DNA from: Aphrophora alni
Lineage: Eukaryota > Arthropoda > Insecta > Hemiptera > Aphrophoridae
Direction: 5' to 3'
Assembly: GCA_963513935.1 (NCBI GenBank)
Contig: OY740776.1
Location: forward strand, 13,003,745-13,067,744
DNA: 64,000 nucleotides
Position numbers and translations under genes: made by a program. The notes under the pieces are model-generated. The model saw nothing but the letters and a program-made list of their open reading frames with translations, did no database searches and had not been told where the DNA came from. Shown here piece after piece: positions 49,741 through 62,558 of this stretch (position 1 is its first letter; each line of letters opens with the position of its first letter).

Positions 49741-51543
49741 GCAATTACTGATAACACATAAAGTTTTTCCTAATATACATTTGTCACAGCAGCCTCTCAT
49801 GTGCAGGTGTTAGCGTAGATTGGAGAATGATGGATGTGGCACTCCACTGCCTTTACTTCCATTGCGTTTCAGTTATATTTCATGATTAATGCCACTCTTT
49901 GGAAATATTTTCTTTTTCAAAGTCCATTGTTACAAAATAGAAATATATCACTTCCTAAGCATTTATAGAGTCGGTTGAAACGGTGGGTTGTTAATAGAGA
50001 AGTATAGAGTGTATTTCCACAATAATAATAAAAATTCATTACATATAGGTAGGTTTCTTACATGTGTAGCCTAATGGCATTGTTTTATATCTGTAAACGA
50101 CAATATTTATTTTCTTGGTAACTGAATGAAATAAACTGTATCTGATAGATCGTTATTTTATTTCAACAAGGAATGAAGTTATATTTACTATTGACATTAT
50201 TTTCATTATTTAAAACTTATTTTTACTAGAACATTTTCTAAATGTTTTATACATGTAATCTAAATGCTTCCAAAGACATTGTTTTAAATGTTACGTGATT
50301 TATTTTAGTCATATATTGGCAAGTAATTCCTGTAGATCGATTTTATAACAATTTTAAATCCATCGTTTTCTGTGGAGTTAAATACAAACCATTGCCGATA
50401 ACTCAAAACAAAGACTGTTTATTCATAATGGGCTCTCCCTTGGGTTTAATGTTTGGTTAAATACTTAATACTTGGGTTTCATAACTCAAGACAAATGTTT
50501 GGAATTTTATCGACTGCTCAGTAAGAAAAAAAAATGACTACATTTGAATGGTGATAACTTTGAATATATTTTCACTCCCTTGTTTTTACCTCTAATTGTT
50601 AAACTTCTACGGGTTGAAATTGTAGACCTTTTTATACAAATTTGGTATGTAGACTTGAATAATTTGTCGAGTTTGTGAATTTAAAAAATCGTGTTTAAAA
50701 ATTTGAAAATGCGGTTGATTTTCAAATTTCAAACAATATTTTTTGAGGATACTTTTTAATCAATATATTGTTCAGATGTGCACAAAACCTCAGTTTGAGT
50801 TACTCTTAAATTTGAGTTGGAAAAAAAAAGGTTTTTTTATAACTTTTCTTGAAACAAAATACATGTTGTCTTGAAACAAAATACAAAACAAATGATGAGG
50901 GTCAGTTGCCATAGTAACTTGCCCTATTGTATGACACATTTCTAAACTGTCAGGGTTCAAACTTTTAACTTCAATTTTCTCAGTTTCAATTCTGATTGAC
51001 TCTCGTCGTTTCCCCCCTGACCCTTCATATATTTTAATTGCACAAGAAATTGGGTTATCAGTCCTAATATTTTAATAAATTTGAACGAAATTGTACAGCC
51101 GATTTTTATAATAACTTATTTTATAACAGTCATTTTACAATGTATCAGGACATTTTCATTTTGAAAAAATAGCGATAAATGAGTTTTGTTTCATCTTTTT
51201 CAGATAAAAATTGAATAAAAAATATTGTACAAATCGTTTGGGTTAAGAAAAAGGTAAATTTGGAATATACGCCCAAATTATATTTATGTTAAAATTTTAA
51301 TAACAATCAGCTCAAGAGTTTCAGCTATCATTGCTCAGAACAAGTCTACAGACAGACATTTCCCCCAAAACAACTAATTTTAACTCAAGTCAAAACTAAT
51401 ATATCTGCAAAAACTTTACCTCGATTTATGACACATCACATAATAATTATTTAATGGATACTAAAATATAGCTAAGAAAGTAAAATCTACATAACACATA
51501 ATGTACGTAAAGACTACAGGCAATTACTGATAACACATAAAGT
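49741..51543. mobile_element. 1.75-kb segment flanked by exact 24-bp direct repeats
   Basis: Identical 24-bp sequences (GCAATTACTGATAACACATA plus AAGT) at 49,741-49,764 and 51,520-51,543 enclose 49,765-51,519. No terminal inverted repeats, poly-A tail or ORF were seen inside. Positions 50,400-50,530 resemble 52,540-52,640 ('atgggctctccc' versus 'atgggccctccc'). It could be an insertion with a long target duplication or a segment moved by other means. Confidence 0.45.
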
Positions 51544-51571
51544 GTTCTAAATAGAATGTGATAAGGCAACA

Positions 51572-51585
51572 AATATATATATATA

Positions 51586-51656
<71 letters not shown>
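51572..51656. repeat. (AT)n-(GT)n microsatellite
   Basis: About 36 AT units, once interrupted by an extra T run, followed by six GT units. Confidence 0.95.
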
Positions 51657-52164
51657 AAATAATAAGATTGAGATCCGCCGAGTTCAAAAAAGTGATTTTT
51701 GTAAAGCTGTTTATTAATGAGCAGAGTTGTAATTACCAAAGAATAATTACTCCTTTTTGGGTCATTATTCTTCACTTTTTACTAAAATTTCAACTATATC
51801 GGTGGAGACTATTTAGAGAAAGTAAGTCTTTTATAATCACTCCATTGCTGAATGTTTGTTTTTCTACCAATACCTCACCAACATTAATTTTTGGAGAGAA
51901 GACAACCAACAAGTTTTATTTGATTACTTAGAAGCTACACTTGAACAACAATTGATCTCTTTATTCTTTGCCAAAACAAGAGAATCGACATTCCATAACT
52001 ACGTTTATGAGAGAAAGTAATAAACATAATATAATCGCCTAAATAAAAACACAACCGTTTTAGAATGCAGCTTGAATAACAGTTATTTCTAAAAGTTTAA
52101 TAAAATGTTCTTTGAAGATTGAACTTTGATCTGAAAATCGATTAGGTTTGGGTCTCGGCGATAT
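51657..52164. other. Gene-free stretch
   Basis: No supported gene. An 87-codon frame at 51,668-51,931 has no recognisable domain. Confidence 0.4.
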
Positions 52165-54370
52165 ACAGTGGTGACAAAATAAGCAGTTCTTTGGCAACTA
52201 CTTAAGGAAGCCAAGTTTATTTAAGAGTTTTATAAGAAATGCCCAAAATAACGACAAACTTTATTCAATCCTTTACGATTACAGTTTTAATTCCCCATCC
52301 TAAAAATTGAATAGAAATACGTTAATTGAGATAGTTCGAATATTTTCTTCGTATTTTTAGTGAGAAAAAAATATCAAATATGTTTTGTAGGTCATAAATG
52401 CTTTCTAAAACTGTATTTTAAATGTCACAATATATTTTGGATATACATTGATAAGAGCTCTGTAAATCGTTTTATATATTTCTATAGTTAACAAAATTAA
52501 AATAATAAAACAATTTTATCTGTGCAGTAAACTATCGAATCCCGACAACTTTCACTCAAGCCGACTACCGTTTATTTATGATGGGCCCTCCCACGGCAAT
52601 AATGTTTGGCTATTTGAACGATTGCTCAGAAAGAAAAAAACGCGTACTTAAGTATCGGTTCCAGTAAGAAACAATATTTAAAAAAGGGTTTTTGTTTTTT
52701 TTTGTGGTGAACTGGACTTCGGCTATGAGCCTAGTGTGCTCCACTTTTTTTTTTCACAGTACACCGACCCCGGTGCTTCTGATAAGCTCTGGATCTGTGT
52801 AGAGTGTTTTGGATCAAGATTTATGTTTGTTGCTGAGATCCAAAAAATTTCCTTCTTTTAGATTCCAAGACCTCGCAATTAAACAAAATGTGTACTGAGG
52901 TCTCAGGTACGAGACCACAAAAACATCAGTTAGGTAAAACTTGTAATTGTTCCTCCTTATTTAAATGGCTGCTGATATGGCCATGTTCGGTAATCGTGGC
53001 AATAATCTGTCTCAAGGACTTCCTGTCATACTGAACCAGCACCTTTGTCAGCCCAGGATCTGTTCCCAAAAGCCAGAAAATTGTCTCCATCGTTCAATGT
53101 GCTCTTTCTTGCCAATTTCTTTACCGCAAGCACGTTCTGGTCCCATAAGGCAAACAGGAACTTCCTTTTTAGTCAACAGATCTCGCCATTCCCTGGTACC
53201 CATCCCAGTTGTACCGTGTTGACAGTTGACAGGACGGATAGGGAACGGACAGAATCACACCAATTTAGAAGAGACTTCTTTAGAACTGAGGGCTTTGATT
53301 GCCGCTTGGCTATCTGAGAGATTTGGAATGTCCTTACTTTTAGGGCTTTCTTCTAGTACATAACCTTCTATTACACAAACTCAACTTGGAATACAGAACA
53401 ATACCTACATAGGCTAGCTTCGAAAGTGCCCCAGTGGTTAGAGAGTATCCTCCATATCCAGACTGTTGATCATGTAGTGATCCTTCATTATAGTAACAAT
53501 GAGTTAGTAATAGTTTTAGATGAGGTAAACTAATATTGTAAAATTTATATAATTTTAAAACACTTGTTACGTTTTATTTTATCACTAGTAAGTTTGTTTG
53601 AGATCTCAGGCCAAAAAAGTGGTTTTCGGAGTCTGACAGTCGACTTTGTACAATTTGTTTAAAATATCTTATAACTGGAATTGGTAAATAAAGAAATTAC
53701 TCAAAAATAATTTATAAATTTGTTATAGCTCCTTACCTTTCAAAATAACAGTATGTTGGGTACAGAATGTGCTTATACAAAAGTTTTTATGAACAGTTTA
53801 TCCTATGAAAATTTTCTTAAAATTATATAACTAATATTTTGTTAGAAAAATCACATCGCCTTGTGCGATCCCTTTGTTGGGCCAAGACGGGTGAAATACT
53901 GTAATGATGTAGAGGAAGAATTTGTTGATAAAGAGTTCTCTCAATTGCCTCTAAACCCTGTTAAGCGAGTAGAACTCCACCATACATGACGGGTCATTAT
54001 AAACTCATGTAGAAGCCATTCGTTATCTTGTAGAATACGTTGTTTTGACAATGGAAATGTAATTGTGTACGTAGTCTGGTTGACTTCCAAACTAACTCTA
54101 ACAACTGTTTCTCTCACAAAAAGAAATGCATCCTGTATAGCAGCGTACAGCTTAGAGAAATCTTCCCAACATTTTGTTAGCAACATTTATTATTAGTGGA
54201 CTGAAGGTTGCTGGACTCTTTATTGATTTCAAGCAAGAGAAAATTAAAATAGTTAAAAGTTAAAACGTAATAAAAGTGAATAAAGTTTATGGCTATTTTC
54301 CTATAAAACTCTTAAATAAACTTGACTTCTTTATCAGTTCGCCAAAGCACTGTTTATGATCGTTTAACAC
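52165..54370. mobile_element. Tc1-like inverted-repeat pair enclosing retroelement debris
   Basis: The left end is TA then CAGTGGTGACAAAATAAGCAG, a Tc1-like terminus. The left arm 52,181-52,240 matches the reverse of 54,296-54,358, sharing 'aagtttatttaagagtttta'. The right end lacks the outermost 18 or so bases. An 81-codon minus-strand frame from ATG 54,186 to 53,941 is unrecognised and could be a decayed transposase piece. The RNase H remnant lies inside. Confidence 0.5.
52720..53345 (-). pseudogene. Non-LTR retrotransposon RNase H domain and cysteine motif (degenerate)
   Basis: Minus-strand pieces in order: LSDSQAAIKALSSKEVSSKL, then LGWVPGNGEI, then GPERACGKEIGKKEHIERW, SLRQIIATITEHGHISSHLN, and CFCGLVPETSVHILFNCEVL. 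DSQAAI carries the third conserved Asp of the RNase H fold. WVPGNG corresponds to the usual WVPGH-G motif, with His replaced by Asn. The last piece is the C-C-H-C-like tail. At least two frameshifts and stops separate them. This is the 3' coding end of a Jockey/R1-like element. The reverse transcriptase and endonuclease are not present here. Confidence 0.75.
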
Positions 54371-54922
<552 letters not shown>

Positions 54923-55021
54923 GGTGCCTCTTATAAAATTCCGTAAATTCCTCTCCATTGTAAATCTATCATTAATAAAATATTTAAAGTATTTCTTGCT
55001 GTAGATTGTGGAATTCTATTG

Positions 55022-55062
55022 TTGATCAAGTAATGGAAGGTACATTGACTACTTGATCAACC
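55022..55062. other. Short hairpin-forming inverted repeat
   Basis: GTTGATCAAGTA and TACTTGATCAAC, a 12-bp perfect stem with a 17-base loop. Isolated; no adjacent gene or T-run to suggest a function. Confidence 0.6.
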
Positions 55063-55296
55063 TTGATTTGAAGTTTGATTTATTCAGTACAAATTAATTA
55101 TTAACCGACATCTATTTGCCGAACAGTTATGGCCGTATACTTATTAATAATATAATTTTTTTCTTCTTCTTTTTCATCTTAATGTCATGTAGTTTATAGT
55201 TTATGAAACTTTTCTGTTTATAGCTTGTGTTTATGTTGTTTGTGTTTTACTTATTATTTGTTTAATGAATATTTGCGAGCATGTGATGTAAATATA

Positions 55297-55480
55297 CTGG
55301 GTGTCCCACTTAAAATGTTACAATAGCTAATTTTTGAATTATAGATAAGATAGCGTACTTTAAATTGAGAACCATCCTTTCTTTTCAATGAAGTTTAAAA
55401 ATCTATTTTGTGAAATGTTAAAAATTGCCGCCATTTTCCAATATGGTGGCCCAATTTGAAATTTATTATAGATCACCCTG
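55297..55480. mobile_element. Miniature mariner-type element (184 bp)
   Basis: The left end CTGGGTGTCCCACTTAAAAT and the right end in reverse CAGGGTGATCTATAATAAAT are each next to TA. The interior has the GCCGCCATTTT...AAATGGCGG-type sequence seen in larger mariner elements here. No ORF. Confidence 0.7.
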
Positions 55481-55542
55481 TATTTTATAATTTGTCAGGG
55501 GTAAAAGAATATAAAAAAATGTTTTATGAAGATGATCCGGAC

Positions 55543-55570
55543 CTGAAGATGACGGTATACTGTCGAAAAC
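55543..55570 (+). other. CTGAAGATG-hairpin-CGAAAAC motif, copy 7
   Basis: CTGAAGAT, the stem GACGG-TATA-CTGTC (one G-U), then GAAAACGG. With the copy at 33,906 it is one of the two best folds of the set. Confidence 0.45.
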
Positions 55571-57280
55571 GGTAAACCATTAGGATTTTCGATGTCATGG
55601 TAATTAAATTATATTGATTTATAAATTTTTTAATGTAATTAAATTAGCACTAAACTTACTTCGCTTGTGTTATAAACGTTTCTTTAGGTGAATATTTAAT
55701 TAAATTAAAGCATTTACAACGGCGATCAATGCCAATTTTTACTGTTGAAAATTATTTCAGAACCGTTGTGTTTTATTACTTGTGACTATCCACACTGTAA
55801 GAGTAAATAAAGTTCACAATCCACAAACATGTTAACGAAATCGGTAGAGTGAATGTTGTGAAATTACGTTTTTTATAACATCATCGTGGCCATTTGATTA
55901 TTTTGATTTTTTTACTGATAAGAATACGAGTTTTTTTTAGAGATTGCAAACCAATACGTTTTTTTAAAACCTGTAACTCTACACTTGAGAAGAATTTGAT
56001 GAAAATCGTTAAAGCTGCTTATTATGAAAGGTTCGAATTTAAACAAAAATATTTTTAATTTTATAAATACAAGTCAATAAAAATTTGCATTTACTGTAAT
56101 CTGTTTCACTTCAAAGCCACGAAGATAAAACGCTTTCAATTGAAAGCTCCGTTTATTTATAAATCCAATATGGTGCAATAATTTAATTCCTTGCACAGCA
56201 ATTTACTTCCAGGCAAGTTACTGCAGAAAGTAATTAGTTAATGTATCTTGTTTATATGTCATAAACTGAGCTTGGATTATTACCGTTTTATCCATAAGTA
56301 AAATAACTATAAAACACTGGTTATTTTAAGGTAGCGATAATACAGAGCAATTGAAGATTTAAGACAAAACATACCTCTTAAATAGATGTATACTCCTCCT
56401 CTATGAGGAGTTGGTCACAAGTACTAAATTATTAGAAGATTACAAAAATTTAAGCAAAACCGTCACTATTGATTTTGAGAAGCTGCTCCCAAATTTTTAA
56501 TTTATAGAAAATAACTGAGATGTGACAAAAATATGTTCAGAAAAAAAGATTAAAACTTACACTTTTTAAACTCTAGAGCACTTAATTGACATTTTATAAA
56601 ACACTTTTTTTTTTTAAATTAGGTGACCTCAAAACAAAATATATTTGGGAAAATATCGACATCTCTTTTTTGATCAATCACAGCACTTTCTCTACATAAT
56701 GTATAAGTAAAAAAATTAAGATAACTGAAATTGATTTTAACAGATCAAACGGACCACGGTTTGATCCAACCATCTAACCTCCTCAGGAGCAATCAGTGTG
56801 GATGTGGCAATATTGAAATACTCTATCTGGATTTATACCTTTCTTCATCAAATTTTGAGCTAGATCACTATCTTTCTTATCAAGTCTCTTATTATCTTCC
56901 CGGCCCTAATGGTACAAGATGATTCAAGAGTGTTTTTATTTTATTATTATTTTTCACTTTTAAACCATAAAAAAAAACATTTTTTTGATTTACGAAACAT
57001 ATGTAACTTTACAAAATATATTTAAAGCAACTAGATTTTCATTTATATTCAACAATGAGAAGTGACTGGGAATTTGAAGATATTTAGTAAAATTTCCTTA
57101 CAAAAAGAATTGGTTTATAATTTGTACAGATGATTCAACTTGCAATATCTATCCTTCTTACAGTATTTCTTCGACTTTGATTCAGGTAAGGAGAGTTTAA
57201 TACTACTCACCGAGGACAGTTTTCAATAAATTTTTAAAACTTTTTCTCTCACTGTTAAAGAAATAGTTATTTGTGTAACT
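55571..57280. other. Gene-free AT-rich stretch
   Basis: No supported gene. A 63-codon frame near 56,731-56,922 lacks an ATG start and a domain. Confidence 0.4.
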
Positions 57281-57383
57281 AGTGAGCAAAGTGGCACTTT
57301 TTTAAACGAGAGAAAAATGTTGACGCACGAGGCTTGCCTCGTGCGTCAATTTTATCGAGTTTAAAAAAGACACTTTGCTCACG
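57281..57383. repeat. About 100-bp near-perfect palindrome
   Basis: The left half GTGAGCAAAGTGGCAC... pairs with the right half ending AGACACTTTGCTCAC. The centre is a perfect 12-bp stem (GACGCACGAGGC) with a loop of 2 bases. Overall pairing continues across about 50 bp per arm with few mismatches. Confidence 0.85.
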
Positions 57384-57397
57384 AATTGCACATTATA

Positions 57398-57868
57398 CTT
57401 TGTCTACAGTTGTCCATATTTTAAAACTATCAACACTGAGTAGAAGTTCTCACGTCAAAACTGAGGTTATTTATGAATATTACAAATAACTTAGGTGTAT
57501 TGTTGAGGAAACGGGATTGCCAACTTCAAAACTCGGCAAACGAAAAATATTCTCCGTGTACATACACTGTCAATCATCTTCATGAATAATTACTTCCTTT
57601 TTCAACTTTAAAACGTTGTTTTGTTGTTTATTTATGTTATTTTACATGTAAAAATTAATCTAACCTAAACACGGGACATTTCCTGTATATTATAAATCAA
57701 TTCAAATAAACTTAACCTAAATTTCGTTTTGTTCGGTTGCCCTTCGGAGTGAGCAAAGTAGTGTGCAAAGTAGTGGGCAAAGTGAAACTGTTGAGAAATC
57801 AGCTGTTTTGCAAACTAATTTAAATGAACAAAATGCCACTTTTTCAACAACTGTAGACAAAGGTTTTT
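57398..57868. mobile_element. Possible inverted-repeat element next to the palindrome
   Basis: CTTTGTCTACAGTTGT at 57,399 is matched in reverse at about 57,853-57,868. The interior contains three spaced copies of GCAAAGT(A/G) near 57,755-57,783, resembling the GAGCAAAGTGG ends of the neighbouring palindrome. No ORF. Confidence 0.45.
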
Positions 57869-58909
57869 ATATCTTTTAATGAATATTCGTGTAAATATAC
57901 TTTATTATTTTAATTTTAAATATACTTCTTGTGTAAAAAATAAACTTTTAAAATATAAACTCGATTAGACGAATGTTTTTGAAATGTTCTTTACACACAT
58001 ATCCTCAGTAGACACTTATATCGATTAGGGGGGGTTGCAATCCCAATGTATACAAGCTAGATATACGACTTCTTTCATAATATTGAGTTCCATCCCTCTC
58101 TCTCAGTTTTCCTATCTACCTTCTATTGATAAACACTTATTCTCTACCACTGACGCTATTAGAATATTCGGAGTTAAAGTTTTTTTAAATTTCATAATGC
58201 TTTATTAATTTGTTTTAGATGATAAGGAAATATTTTGCCTTTAATTAAAAAGAAAAATCTTTACAAGCAGTAAAGTGAGTTGGATTTGTAAAACTTTATA
58301 ATTCTGTAAGGTTAACTTTAGTAAAATTTTGAAGTTGTTTTTAAACCTTTAAAATATTTTGAAAATTTAAAAAAAATACTCCTGTTTGGGCGTGCTTTAG
58401 GTATTAACCAATTGAATATGTGGTAATAAAGAGATGCTTTTTGAATACATCTTTTACTTATGTAAACATTTTCCTACAACACTTTCATCATTTTAAAACT
58501 AGTTTCATCATTTATACACAAATAAGTAATTACTCATGACATTTTTAGTTTTTAATATATTTAAATACAGTACCATACTATAAATTATAAACACATAAAT
58601 ATTTAGATTGATTTTGAATTCTTTCCTTTGAAATAAGCCGTTATAAAACCCACATAAAATACTGCCTCACTTAAGTGCCTTATAGATTCAACCAAGGGTA
58701 TCTATTTTTTTAACTACTCCTTTAAAACACGCATTTGCAAATTCTGAACAATAATTTATTTTTCTAATAATGCCTTACCATATATCAACATAAAATTTGT
58801 TGGTACGCTTATAGATATGTTTCTATTATGTATGAAAGAGATCTTACAATTTGGTAGAAGCATGTGTACTTGGTGGTTGTTTAAAAATGCAAATACTTTC
58901 GTGGGACAC

Positions 58910-58912
<3 letters not shown>
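57869..58912. other. Gene-free AT-rich stretch
   Basis: No ORF or repeat boundary recognised. Confidence 0.45.

Positions 58913-58969
<57 letters not shown>
58913..58969. repeat. (TA)n microsatellite
   Basis: About 27 uninterrupted TA units. Confidence 0.95.
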
Positions 58970-58972
<3 letters not shown>

Positions 58973-59234
58973 GTTATGGTTTGGTTTCGAGGACGTGCTT
59001 TTTTAAAACAAAAAAATCACTTTTTAATAATTGAACAAGATTTTAATATACTTTAAAAAAACTTATTTTATTTATTGAAGTACATTTGATGTGCACATAA
59101 TGCCACCTCGATTAACACTGACTAACAAAGGCTCTGGAGAGGAAACAATGATAATGCTTACTATACTAAAAACTATAACATTCCACAAACTAAAGTACTA
59201 CCTAAGCTAAATACCTCTACATAACTTATATATA

Positions 59235-59514
59235 CAGGGTGTATATAAAGTCCCTCACAGGCTTAATATTTTCTAAACGATAACAGATAAATCAATAAGA
59301 TTTGGTACATCAACACCAAACCTAAAAATCTACTTTTTTAAGGAACTATTAATTTTCTGTCATATCATGGGGACGTCCCGCAAGGAGTCAGAAGGAAATC
59401 TTAAATAGGAGCATAGGTCAATATGTACATCAGTTTAAAGGGCTTAGCTAGCAGAGTTCAATGCCGGAAACCGCGCCTCAAAAGGATCACCCGTTACAAA
59501 ATGGCGGCCATTTA
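59235..59514 (+). mobile_element. Extra mariner left terminus in tandem
   Basis: Begins CAGGGTGTATATAAAGTCCC after TA and runs about 280 bp. It is nearly identical to the next 280 bp, which form the left terminus of the transposase-bearing element. It stops inside the terminal repeat, at the TA where the second copy starts. This suggests one copy inserted into another or tandem duplication of the end. Confidence 0.8.
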
Positions 59515-61372
59515 CAGTGGGTGTACATAAAGTCCCACTCGGGCTTAATATTTTCTAAACGACAACAGATAAATCAATAAGATTTGGTACATCAACACCA
59601 CACCTAAAAATCTATTTTTTTAAGGAACTATCAATTTTCTGTCATATCATGGGGACGTCCCGCAAGGAGTCAGAAGGAAATCTTAAATAGGAGCATAGGT
59701 CAATATGCATATCATTTTAAAGGGCTTAGCTAGCAGAGTTTAATGCCGTAAACCGCATTCAAAAAGGTTGATCCAGTACAAAATGGCGGCTGTTCAAAGG
59801 TTTTATTTTGTTACATTTTATTAGTACAGTAGCCACAATCCCATTAAAGCAAAACTGCAACTAAATGAATACTGCAGCTAAATACTACATTATGCGTGTC
59901 AATAGAGAAGTGAATTATGACGTTATAGTTATCCTCACAGGTAAAAATTTGGTCCTAACTTATTGATAACAGGGAAAACCTGGTAATAGTAACAATTAGA
60001 AAGTTCTTATCTTTGGGTCACCGTTTGGACTTTCATATTAGCCAGTCATTCATAGTAGGCTATTCTAGTTTTTTTGTTTTAGTAGTGCTGTCCAATCTTT
60101 CTGTAATTGCGCGTTAGTACAAACAAGTTTGTACTATTGCTTGTAGTTTTTCAACAACACTATGTCGCTTAACGAACGTGAACGTATAACACTTCTTATG
60201 ATGGTTGGTTGGGGAAACAACAGACGATCACACGAGGAAGCGTGCCATTTATTTAATGACTACTTCCCCGAGAGGCAGCCAATTTCTAGAACAACTGTAG
60301 AGAAAACTGTTGAACGCTTTATGGAAACAGGAAGTGTTTCCGATCGTCCTAGATCAGGAAGGCCCGCTACTGCAACAAACGAAGACAACTCTTTAGATGT
60401 CTTGCAGTCATTTATTGAGAACCCGCACGAGTCCCTACGCTCAGCAGCACAAACTCATGACATCTCTATTAAGTCTGTTCAAAACATTCTGAAAGGGTCA
60501 AATTTTAAGCCTTACAAAGTTCATTTGGTGCACGAACTCAACGAAGATGATTACGATCGACGTATAGAATTTTGCGAAACCATGATGGCTAAAATAGATT
60601 GCAACGAAATTGATGTAAACAATATTGTGTTTTCAGACGAGTGTACATTTATGCTTAATGGAAGCGTAAACAGGCACAATTGCCGTTACTGGAGTAGCGA
60701 AAATCCTCACTGGATGCGGGAGGCACACACGCAATATCCACTAAAGGTGAATGTCTGGCTTGGTGTGATAGGTACCCAGTTGGTAGGTCTTTTCTTTATT
60801 GAAGGAAATTTAAATGCAATATCATACCAACGTTTGCTGGAAAATGAAATTACACCAACACTTCGAAACATGTTTGGAGAACATTTTCAGAATATCTTGT
60901 TACTCAAAATGTAAATGAACTGAGACAAAGAATACTTCAAGAATGTCAGGCGATTCCTCAAATTGCGCTGAAAAATTCTCTTAATAGTTTTTTATGTGCG
61001 TCTTTCCAACTGTCAAATAACTGGAGGTGAACAGTTCGAGCATTTACTCTGAAAACATTTGGTAAGTAAACATCTGTTTTCCAATAAAACCTTTGAACAG
61101 CCGCCATTTTGTACTGGATCAACCTTTTTGAATGCGGTTTGCGGCATTAAACTCTGCTAGCTAAGCCCTTTAAAATGATGTGCATATTGACCTATGCTCC
61201 TATTTAAGATTTCCTTCTGACTCCTTGCGGGACGTCCCCATGATATGACAGAAAATTGATAGTTCCTTAAAAAAGTAGATTTTTAGGTGTGGTGTTGATG
61301 TACCAAATCTTATTGATTTATCTGTTGTCGTTTAGAAAATATTAAGCCCGTGCGGGACTTTATATACACCCC

Positions 61373-61373
<1 letters not shown>
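59515..61373 (+). mobile_element. Mariner-type element with about 285-bp terminal inverted repeats
   Basis: The left end CAGTGGGTGTACATAAAGTC (59,515) and the right end in reverse CGGGGTGTATATAAAGTCCC (61,373) sit next to TA. The inverted repeats extend about 285 bp (59,515-59,801 and 61,090-61,373), including 'atggggacgtcccgcaagga'. Between them lies a plus-strand transposase pseudogene. The right end directly abuts a (TA)n tract. Confidence 0.9.
60162..61052 (+). pseudogene. Mariner-type (DUF4817/DDE_3-like) transposase with internal deletion
   Basis: The ATG at 60,162 opens 250 codons. Residues 1-60 form a helix-turn-helix region (ERQPISRTTVEKTVERF at 37-53). RPRSGRP at 62-68 is an AT-hook-like linker. 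Residues 80-112 form a second helix-turn-helix. Residues 115-139 are the FKPYKVHLVHELNEDD...FCE linker. The catalytic core starts at IVFSDECTF, with D159 as first catalytic Asp, and continues through VNVWLGVIG to residue 243. The reading frame then breaks. In another frame the true C-terminus follows, VNELRQRILQECQAIPQIAL, and finally GGEQFEHLL with a stop at 61,052. The DG-PPH and WP-RSPDL-type regions with the other catalytic acids are absent. The gene is inactive but could be mobilised by a relative. Confidence 0.88.

Positions 61374-61433
<60 letters not shown>
61374..61433. repeat. (TA)n microsatellite abutting the mariner end
   Basis: About 30 TA units beginning exactly at the target TA on the right of the element. 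Confidence 0.95.
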
Positions 61434-61435
<2 letters not shown>

Positions 61436-62358
61436 TACATCTTTTGAAGACACTTTTTATAATTTTAAGTTATACCTCCTTTTTAAACACTTTCATATAT
61501 TATTTACTTTTCACATTATTATTATTGTTAGAAACATGTAAGATTAATTTTAGAGACATTTGTTTCCTTTGTCAAATTTTGTATTTTTAAGGTACTTTTG
61601 TTTTAATTAAATTTACACCACGTTTTATTAATTTTTTATGTTATAGTTTAGTGCTCAGGGCCTGAACAGATTTCATCATTTCCATTCTTAGTTTTAGATT
61701 TTACGATTTCCTCATTCCTATTGGTGAAAATGATCTTGTGACTTATTTAGTTTCTATGATTAAAGGATATTATTCCCTTAGTATTGTTGATTTTTGCTGT
61801 AGTTTTATTTTCAATTAACAATGCACAATTGTGAGACCAATTTCTTGACATTTGTTATAATTTGTCTTGTCTTTACAGGAAATGACTAACTAGGAGATAT
61901 AGTATTAGTTTGTAAGCCTAATGATATTTCCAATGGCTTACAATTCATGCAACTGTACGTGTAATGAAACGCTGCACCCCCACTCCTTCGACAGTATTCC
62001 CCTCTCTAGTAAAATCTCTTCGTTCATTTTGATTGTTGATATTAATTGTTGTAATATTGTATATGAATAATATTATTTCGTATATATTATACATATTTAT
62101 ATTCGTCTCTATATACATAACTAATATACATGTCTCATATAATGAATTTAACGATAAAAACCATTTTATATTATTCTGAGAGATGATTTCAATAAAAAAA
62201 TTTTCTTCAGAGGTGACACAAACATAGTTTGATTTATACATCGTAAATGTATTTAAAAACGAATAATAACCCCAATATAAACACTACGAAATGTGAAAGT
62301 AAATGCTGAATTTACCAGATATTAAAATAAATTACAATTAAATGCATTAATTTAATAC
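61434..62358. other. Gene-free AT-rich stretch before the gap
   Basis: No supported gene. A 98-codon minus-strand frame at 61,945-62,241 is Ile/Asn-rich, without a recognisable domain. Confidence 0.4.
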
Positions 62359-62558
62359 NNNNNNNNNNNNNNNNNNNNNNNNNNNNNNNNNNNNNNNNNN
62401 NNNNNNNNNNNNNNNNNNNNNNNNNNNNNNNNNNNNNNNNNNNNNNNNNNNNNNNNNNNNNNNNNNNNNNNNNNNNNNNNNNNNNNNNNNNNNNNNNNNN
62501 NNNNNNNNNNNNNNNNNNNNNNNNNNNNNNNNNNNNNNNNNNNNNNNNNNNNNNNNNN
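62359..62558. other. Assembly gap of 200 N
   Basis: Exactly 200 N, probably a placeholder length. Any LTR or repeat spanning it cannot be judged. Confidence 0.99.

Noticed and set aside
61350..61541. Ile-Tyr repeat protein
   Set aside because: Artefact of the (TA)n tract. The same applies to the frame at 51,524-51,775.
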